This document shows positions 1 through 3,971 of a stretch of 5,140 bases of DNA, one piece after another (the stretch's first letter is position 1; every line of letters begins with the position of its first letter). The DNA is from DATHVI01 sp035461385 (lineage in GTDB: Bacteria; Actinomycetota; Thermoleophilia; Solirubrobacterales; 70-9), in NCBI GenBank assembly GCA_035461385.1, contig DATHVI010000161.1:1-5140 (forward strand), given 5' to 3'. The notes beneath the pieces are model-generated. The model made no database searches and was not told where the DNA came from. It saw only the letters and a list, made by a program, of their open reading frames with translations. A program made the position numbers and the translations under genes.

Positions 1-322
1 CGCAGAAGCCTCCGGCCGCAGCTGCCCGCGTGCCCGTCTCGACGTCCTCCCGGTGCTCCTGTCCGGGCACCCGGAGATGGACGTGCGGATCGAAGAAAGC
101 GGGGAAGGCGTGGAGACCGTCGGCGTCGATCACCTCGGCGCCGGGGTGATCGCTCGCATCGAGCGATCCCGGCGTCGCGATCTCGGCGACCCGGCCATCG
201 CGAATGAGGAGATCGTGTGCTCCGTCCATTTCGCTGCGGGGGTCGACGACGATCGCCCCCTCGATCAGCAACGCTGGGGCGCCGTCGCCGCCGCGCCAAT
301 CGAGGCTGCCGATGGTCCTCAC
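1..322 (-). CDS. pyrC: Dihydroorotase, N-terminal part (truncated by window edge)
   Basis: Dihydroorotase is a cytosolic zinc amidohydrolase that cyclises N-carbamoyl-L-aspartate to dihydroorotate, the third step of de novo pyrimidine synthesis. The 107 visible codons hold the N-terminal beta-sandwich part (LLIEGAIVVDPR, residues 18-29) and the first metal-binding strand FFDPHVHLR (76-84), with H80 and H82 as metal ligands and R84 as the expected substrate-binding arginine. It is followed by PGQEHREDVETGTRAAAAGG (86-105), typical of type I (PyrC/allantoinase-like) dihydroorotases. The start is GTG at 322, overlapping the pyrB stop as GTGA, with GGAGAG five bases upstream. HVH lies about 20 residues further in than usual for the family, so an internal TTG (271) is a conceivable later start, but it lacks a ribosome binding site. 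The rest of the gene lies beyond position 1. The assignment from the visible part is firm. Confidence 0.93.
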   Translation of the reverse strand, partial: MRTIGSLDWRGGDGAPALLIEGAIVVDPRSEMDGAHDLLIRDGRVAEIATPGSLDASDHPGAEVIDADGLHAFPAFFDPHVHLRVPGQEHREDVETGTRAAAAGGFC

Positions 323-1290
323 GCGGGCTCTCCGATCGGGCCCGGCAGATCTCTGCCGGCAGGGTCTTCGATCGCCGCCAGCGTCCTGGGACGCTCGCCG
401 CCGGCGAGGATCTCGTAGAGGATCGCCATCCGAACCAGGAGTCCGGCCGCCACCTGCTCGACGATCAGCGAGGAGGGGCCGTCGATCACCTCGGCCGAGA
501 GCTCGACGTCCCGGTTCACAGGTCCGGGATGCATGACGAGCTGTCTTGGGGTGAGTCGTCTCGAGTTGATCTGGAACTCGGAGGCGTACTCGCGCAACGA
601 CGGAAGGTATGAGGTGCTCATGCGCTCGTTCTGCATCCGCAGTGCGTAGACGACGTCCGCCTCGGCGATGTCGTCGATGTCGTGCCTGACGGCGCAACCG
701 AGATGCTCGATCCCCCGGGGCAGCAAGGTCGGGGGACCGGCGACCGTCACCCGCGCCCCCATGGTGGCGAACGCCCGGATGCACGAGCGCGCCACCCGGC
801 TGTGCGCTACGTCCCCGACGATCCAGATCTCCTTGCCGTCGAGGGGCCCAACCCGCTCGGTCAGCGTGTACACGTCGAGCAGGGCCTGGCTTGGATGCTC
901 GTGCTTGCCGTCGCCGGCGTTGACGACGGCCGCGTCCGTCCAGCCGCTGACCAGACTCGCCGCGCCAGCGTGAGGCGAGCGGATAACGATCGCCTCGGGA
1001 CCGTAGGCGGTGAGCGTCGCGATCGTGTCCCGGAGGCTCTCACCCTTGTCCACCGAGGAGCCGGCGGCCTTGATCGACACGACATCCGCGGAAAGGCGCT
1101 TGGCCGCGAGCTCGAACGAGGAGCTGGTCCGTGTGCTCGACTCGTAGAACAGCGAGACCACCGTCTTTCCGCGGAGCGTCGGGACCTTCTTGATCTCGCG
1201 GCGACCGACCTCGGCGAAGCTCCGGGCCCGGGCGCAAACCCGGTCGATGTCATCCCGGTCCAGATCGGCGATCGAGAGTAGATCCCTCAC
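319..1290 (-). CDS. pyrB: Aspartate carbamoyltransferase catalytic subunit
   Basis: PyrB condenses carbamoyl phosphate and L-aspartate into N-carbamoyl-aspartate, the committed step of pyrimidine synthesis, in the cytosol as a trimer. The 323-residue product has the carbamoyl-phosphate motif FYESSTRTSSSFE (48-60, S52-T-R-T55), the loop SSVDKGES (78-85) with active-site K82, R104 in VIRSPH, HPSQALLD (132-139, H132), a nucleotide-fold-like WIVGDVAHSRVARS (156-169), and the aspartate-domain motif HPGPVNRDVE (254-263) with R260. All key residues are present. It starts with GTG at 1290, overlapping the pyrR stop as GTGA, with a strong Shine-Dalgarno upstream, and its own stop overlaps the pyrC GTG. 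The last roughly 25 residues (GERPRTLAAIEDP onward) extend past the usual end of the family. No pyrI regulatory-subunit gene is visible, so control probably comes from PyrR. The STRT and HPGPVNR motifs with pyr neighbours rule out ornithine carbamoyltransferase. Confidence 0.97.
   Translation of the reverse strand: MRDLLSIADLDRDDIDRVCARARSFAEVGRREIKKVPTLRGKTVVSLFYESSTRTSSSFELAAKRLSADVVSIKAAGSSVDKGESLRDTIATLTAYGPEAIVIRSPHAGAASLVSGWTDAAVVNAGDGKHEHPSQALLDVYTLTERVGPLDGKEIWIVGDVAHSRVARSCIRAFATMGARVTVAGPPTLLPRGIEHLGCAVRHDIDDIAEADVVYALRMQNERMSTSYLPSLREYASEFQINSRRLTPRQLVMHPGPVNRDVELSAEVIDGPSSLIVEQVAAGLLVRMAILYEILAGGERPRTLAAIEDPAGRDLPGPIGEPA
328..333 (-). promoter_or_regulatory. Ribosome binding site for pyrC
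   Basis: GGAGAG on the minus strand lies inside the last codons of pyrB, five bases before the GTG at 322. It supports the GTG start that overlaps the pyrB stop codon and argues against the later TTG. Confidence 0.6.
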
Positions 1291-1847
1291 TTCGCCTCCC
1301 CTCCGGTCGCCGCCGGTTGCGAGATCGTCACGCCCTCGGAGCCATCGATCTCAGCCAGCCTCACGTTGACACGCTCCTCTCGAGCAGTGGGCAAGTTCTT
1401 CCCGGTGTAGTCGGGGCGAATCGGGAGCTCCCGGTGTCCGCGATCGACGAGCACCGCGAGCTGGACGCGCCGTGGTCTCCCGTAATCGAAGAGAGCGTCG
1501 ATCGCCGCACGCACCGTTCGGCCGGTGAACAGGACGCCGTCGACGAGGACGATGGTCATCCCGTCGGGGTCGAAGTCCAGGTGAGAAGCGTGGACCACAG
1601 GGGAATCCCCGGGCTCGCGGCCTGGCAGATCGTCGCGGTAGAAGGAGATGTCGAGGTCGCCGAGCGGGACCTCGGTCCCGGTCAGCTCGCCGACGAGGGT
1701 GTGGACGCGGCGGGCGAGGACCGCGCCGCGGGTGTGGATGCCGACGACCGCGACCGGGGTGTCGGGGTTCTTCTCGACGATCTCATGCGCGATCCGCACC
1801 AGGGTGCGCCGGAGATCATCGCGCTCGAGGACGACCTTCTCGTTCAC
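1287..1847 (-). CDS. pyrR: PyrR: pyr operon RNA-binding regulator / uracil phosphoribosyltransferase family
   Basis: PyrR binds a hairpin in pyr mRNA when UMP or UTP is high and represses the operon; many homologues also make UMP from uracil and PRPP. The 186-residue product is full length for the family. It shows a phosphoribosyltransferase fold: VAVVGIHTRGAVLARR (32-47), DISFYRDDL (66-74), the PRPP-binding strand-loop IVLVDGVLFTGRT (99-111), and the PyrR-typical C-terminal block VQLAVLVDRGHRELPIRPDY (128-147) followed by GKNLPT (149-154). The second acidic residue of the PRPP motif, normally VDDVL, is glycine here (G104), which may weaken PRPP binding or the enzymatic activity. The start is GTG at 1847, with GGAAGGA upstream inside a predicted PyrR-binding hairpin. 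It is first in a pyrR-pyrB-pyrC operon and its stop overlaps the pyrB start. The VDRGHRELP block separates it from upp-type uracil phosphoribosyltransferases. Confidence 0.96.
   Translation of the reverse strand: MNEKVVLERDDLRRTLVRIAHEIVEKNPDTPVAVVGIHTRGAVLARRVHTLVGELTGTEVPLGDLDISFYRDDLPGREPGDSPVVHASHLDFDPDGMTIVLVDGVLFTGRTVRAAIDALFDYGRPRRVQLAVLVDRGHRELPIRPDYTGKNLPTAREERVNVRLAEIDGSEGVTISQPAATGGEAK
1295..1304 (-). promoter_or_regulatory. Ribosome binding site for pyrB
   Basis: GGAGGGGAGG on the minus strand lies within the 3' end of pyrR. Its distal GGAGG is nine bases before the pyrB GTG. This is the strongest Shine-Dalgarno in the window and fixes the pyrB start at the GTG overlapping the pyrR stop. 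Confidence 0.75.
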
Positions 1848-1853
1848 TCTCGT

Positions 1854-1886
1854 TCCTTCCTGGCCTCGCCGGACCGGGTTAAAGGA
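1854..1886 (-). ncRNA. PyrR-binding RNA element in the pyr operon leader
   Basis: On the minus strand, UCCUU (1886-1882) pairs with AAGGA (1858-1854). Above an internal loop (UAA on the 5' side), CC (1878-1877) pairs with GG (1860-1859). Past a C/A mismatch, GGUC (1875-1872) pairs with GGCC (1865-1862), closing the hexaloop CGGCGA. This matches the known PyrR-binding hairpin in shape and conserved bases (GUC-CNGNGA-GGC tip, A-rich bulge, UCCUU/AAGGA base). The 3' arm GGAAGGA is also the pyrR Shine-Dalgarno, seven bases before the GTG at 1847. With only six bases between hairpin and start codon there is no room for a terminator/antiterminator pair. Control is therefore most likely by blocking translation initiation, as described for Mycobacterium smegmatis pyr, not by transcription attenuation as in Bacillus. 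The structure was folded by eye. Confidence 0.82.
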
Positions 1887-1898
1887 GCAGTCGCGTCC

Positions 1899-1904
1899 AG
1901 CCTA
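1899..1904 (-). promoter_or_regulatory. Putative -10 element of the pyr operon promoter
   Basis: TAGGCT on the minus strand fits the TAnnnT pattern of housekeeping sigma factors. It would start transcription near 1892, just before the PyrR hairpin, giving a leader of about 45 bases. I see no convincing -35 at 16-18 bases upstream (the sequence there is GACCGG-like). Its placement relative to the hairpin is the main support. Confidence 0.4.
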
Positions 1905-1989
1905 CCAGCGACCTCGGCGAACCGGTCCCGAGTCCGGCCGGGCGGCCGCTGGCGCGTGGCCTCCGATCGGCCGGTCATGATTGTCGGGC

Positions 1990-2871
1990 GTGAGGTCCGA
2001 TGTAGCCGAGGTGATCGAGCGCCACGCGGCCGCCGGGCGCCGGTTCGAGGCCGGCGGCGTCCACGCCTTCGCCCGCGAGCAGGGGCCCCCGGGCGAGGGC
2101 GGGCCCCCGGTCGTCCTCCTTCATGGCGTCCCGACGAGCTCGTTCCTCTACCGCAGGGTGATCCCGGCGCTCGTCGACCAGGGGCTGCGGGCCGTCGCCT
2201 TCGACTTCCCCGGCGCCGGGCTCAGCGATCGCCCGGAGCGATTCGACTACAGCTGGACGGGCCTCGCCCGCTGGATGGAGGCCGCGCTCGAAGCGCTCGG
2301 GATCGATCGCTGTCACCTCGTCGTCCACGACATCGGCGGGCCGATCGGCTGCGAATGGGCGATCCACAACCCCGAGCGGGTGCTGTCGCTGACCGCGCTC
2401 AACACCCTGCTCGCCGTCGCCGGCTTCACCCGGCCGTGGCCGATGAATCCGTTCGCGGCCCGCGGCCTCGGCGAGCTCTGGCTCGGGGCGATGCAGCCAT
2501 ACCCGATGTCCGAGCTCTACTACCGGATCGGGATCGAGAACCGCGACGAGGTCCCGCGGGTCGAGGTCTACGCGCACTACCACCTGCTCAAGCGGGTCGA
2601 TCGCGGCCGTGCCTTCCTGCGGATCATGCGCGGCTTCGAGCTCACCGAGGCGAAGGAGCGGTTCCTGCGCCGCGGCCTCGCCGAGCGCCCGTATCCGGTG
2701 CGAGTCGTCTGGGGGGAGCTCGACCCGGCGCTCGGCGACCAGCGCGACTCCGTCTGCGAGATCCTCGGCGCCGGCGAGCCGATCCTGGTCCGCGCCAAAC
2801 ACTTCCTCCAGGAGGACCAGGCGCAGGCGGTGGCCGGCGCGATCGCCGACCTCGCCGCCCCGCTCGGCTGA
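1990..2871 (+). CDS. Alpha/beta hydrolase, haloalkane dehalogenase / epoxide hydrolase-like
   Basis: This is a single-domain alpha/beta-fold hydrolase of about 293 residues, probably cytosolic since no signal peptide is seen. Counting from the GTG at 1990, it has the oxyanion-region motif LLHGVPTSSFLYR (43-55), FDFPGAGLSDRP (71-82), the nucleophile elbow VVHDIGGPIG (111-120) with D114 as nucleophile, the acid WGELDPALGD (241-250, D245), and the base KHFLQED (270-276, H271). An aspartate nucleophile plus the HFLQED ending resembles haloalkane dehalogenases and epoxide hydrolases. However, the halide-binding Trp that normally follows the nucleophile is Ile (I115), and the HGNPT/HGEPT position is Val. 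The substrate is therefore unknown. The start is uncertain: a TGA at 1978-1980 closes the frame, candidates are TTG 1981, GTG 1990 and GTG 2011, and none has a good ribosome binding site. It diverges from pyrR and ends three bases from the rnz stop. No functional link to pyrimidine synthesis is apparent. Confidence 0.9.
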   Translation: MRSDVAEVIERHAAAGRRFEAGGVHAFAREQGPPGEGGPPVVLLHGVPTSSFLYRRVIPALVDQGLRAVAFDFPGAGLSDRPERFDYSWTGLARWMEAALEALGIDRCHLVVHDIGGPIGCEWAIHNPERVLSLTALNTLLAVAGFTRPWPMNPFAARGLGELWLGAMQPYPMSELYYRIGIENRDEVPRVEVYAHYHLLKRVDRGRAFLRIMRGFELTEAKERFLRRGLAERPYPVRVVWGELDPALGDQRDSVCEILGAGEPILVRAKHFLQEDQAQAVAGAIADLAAPLG

Positions 2872-2874
2872 GGA

Positions 2875-3864
2875 TCAGCCCGCCGGCTCGGCGGCGGTGC
2901 CGGCCTCGGCGGCCACCCGTTGCCGGCGGGCGCCGCCCTCGACGAGGCGCGGCTCGCCGCGCTCGGGGAACGGGATCTCGACGACGTCGAAGTCGCGGGG
3001 GGCGATCGCGCCCGGGAGCTCCTCGCGCGCCTCGGCGAGGACGGCGCGAACGTCGTAGCGCGAGGAGACGTGGACCAGGGCGAGCATCGAGACCTCGGCT
3101 TCGCGCGCGAGCCGCGCCGCCTCGCGCGCGGTCGAGTGCCCGGTCTCGCGGGCGCGCTCCACCTCCTCGTCGGCGAAGCTCCCGTCGTGCACGAGCAGCG
3201 ACGCCCGGTGCGCGGCGAGGCGGGTCATCTCGCACGGCGCGGTATCGCCGGTGACGACGAGCTTGCGACCGAGGCGCGGCTCCCCCATCACCTGCTCGGG
3301 CCGCACCACCCCGGCGCCGACAGGGACCTCCTCGCCGGCCTGAAGACGGCTGAAGTCGGGGCCGGGCTCGACGCCCAGCCGCACCGCGGCGTCGGGGTCG
3401 AAGCGGCCCGGACGCTCGTCCTCGACCAGCGCGTAGCCGTAGGCGCGCATCCGGTGCTCGACGGCGAAGGCGCGCACCTCCCAGCCGTCATGGCGCACCG
3501 CCTCGCCAGGGTCGACCTCGAGCAGCTCGAGGTCGTAAGCGAGCCGGCCGAACACCCGTCGCAGGGCGCGGAACAGGTCCGCGAGCCCGGGCGGGCCGAT
3601 CACCCGCAGCTCGCGCTCGCGGCCGTTGAGGTCGTAGGTCTTGAGCAGGCCGGGGATCCCGAGGTAGTGGTCGGCGTGCAGGTGCGTGACGTAGATCTCG
3701 TCAACCTGGACGAGGCCGGTCGAGCGCTGCATCTGGCGCTGCGAGCCCTCGCCGCAGTCGAACAGCACCCGCTCGCCCCCCACCCGCGCGAGCAGGCAGG
3801 CGGTCGAGCGCCGGGCGGTCGGCACCGAGCCGCCGGTGCCGAGGAAGACGAGGTCGAAATCCAC
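2875..3864 (-). CDS. rnz: Ribonuclease Z (tRNA 3'-processing endonuclease)
   Basis: RNase Z is a cytosolic zinc-dependent metallo-beta-lactamase-fold endonuclease that removes the 3' trailer from tRNA precursors. The 329-residue product begins VDFDLVFLGTGGSVPTARR and has the signature HLHADHYLGIPG (61-72; ligands H61, H63, D65, H66), EHRMRAYGY (136-144, H137), the exosite-arm sequence LGVEPGPDFSRLQAGEEV (163-180), VVTGDTAPC (203-211, D207), TGHST (241-245, H243) and LVHVSSRY (263-270, H265, usually LTHFSSRY). All metal ligands are present and the length is normal for short-form (ElaC-type) RNase Z. The reading frame stays open upstream to 4026, but that extension is arginine-rich, unlike the family, and overlaps the divergent protease gene. 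GTG at 3864 puts the family's usual N-terminus at residue 1. No Shine-Dalgarno precedes it, and a -10-like element seven bases upstream suggests a leaderless mRNA. A low-complexity Ala/Glu-rich tail follows the catalytic domain. Confidence 0.95.
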   Translation of the reverse strand: MDFDLVFLGTGGSVPTARRSTACLLARVGGERVLFDCGEGSQRQMQRSTGLVQVDEIYVTHLHADHYLGIPGLLKTYDLNGRERELRVIGPPGLADLFRALRRVFGRLAYDLELLEVDPGEAVRHDGWEVRAFAVEHRMRAYGYALVEDERPGRFDPDAAVRLGVEPGPDFSRLQAGEEVPVGAGVVRPEQVMGEPRLGRKLVVTGDTAPCEMTRLAAHRASLLVHDGSFADEEVERARETGHSTAREAARLAREAEVSMLALVHVSSRYDVRAVLAEAREELPGAIAPRDFDVVEIPFPERGEPRLVEGGARRQRVAAEAGTAAEPAG

Positions 3865-3871
3865 GAGCGCA

Positions 3872-3877
3872 ACCGTA
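3872..3877 (-). promoter_or_regulatory. Putative -10 element for a leaderless rnz transcript
   Basis: TACGGT on the minus strand fits TAnnnT and ends seven bases before the rnz GTG at 3864. Transcription would therefore begin at or next to the start codon. Leaderless mRNAs of this form are common in actinobacteria, and the absence of any purine-rich ribosome binding site before the GTG agrees. No clear -35 is seen. Confidence 0.4.
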
Positions 3878-3910
3878 CCCGCCGCTGCCGGCAGCCGTTC
3901 TCGCCGCCTG

Positions 3911-3916
3911 TAGACT
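3911..3916 (+). promoter_or_regulatory. Putative -10 element for the secreted protease gene
   Basis: TAGACT on the plus strand fits TAnnnT in the 107 bp region between divergent rnz and the protease gene. It would give a leader of about 50 bases before the ATG at 3972. No -35 of recognisable form lies 17 bases upstream, so this is weak. Confidence 0.28.
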
Positions 3917-3958
3917 GCGATCGCGCGGCGCCCAGCCACCGCCGCGTGTCCACCACTC

Positions 3959-3964
3959 GGGGAG
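3959..3964 (+). promoter_or_regulatory. Ribosome binding site for the secreted protease
   Basis: GGGGAG lies seven bases before the ATG at 3972. It supports this start, which is also the only in-frame ATG that places a signal peptide at the N-terminus. Confidence 0.55.
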
Positions 3965-3971
3965 CCTCGGC

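Noticed and set aside
1976..1981. CATGAT as a -10 element for the hydrolase gene
   Set aside because: It lacks the TA of the TAnnnT pattern and has no -35 partner. It would fit a leaderless GTG at 1990 only loosely.
1975..2802. A 275-codon minus-strand open frame opposite the hydrolase
   Set aside because: It is the antisense shadow of a gene with clear catalytic motifs and shows no domain or motif of its own.
2880..2894. CCGCCG-GCT-CGGCGG hairpin just after the hydrolase stop as an intrinsic terminator
   Set aside because: The stem is only six bases, has no T-tract, and lies within rnz coding sequence. Such GC hairpins arise often by chance in this composition.
1317..3254. A 645-codon plus-strand open frame running across pyrR, the hydrolase and part of rnz
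   Set aside because: It is antisense to pyrR and rnz and out of frame with the hydrolase. Its product is dominated by Arg, Pro, Ala and Gly with no recognisable motif, as expected of alternate frames in GC-rich DNA.
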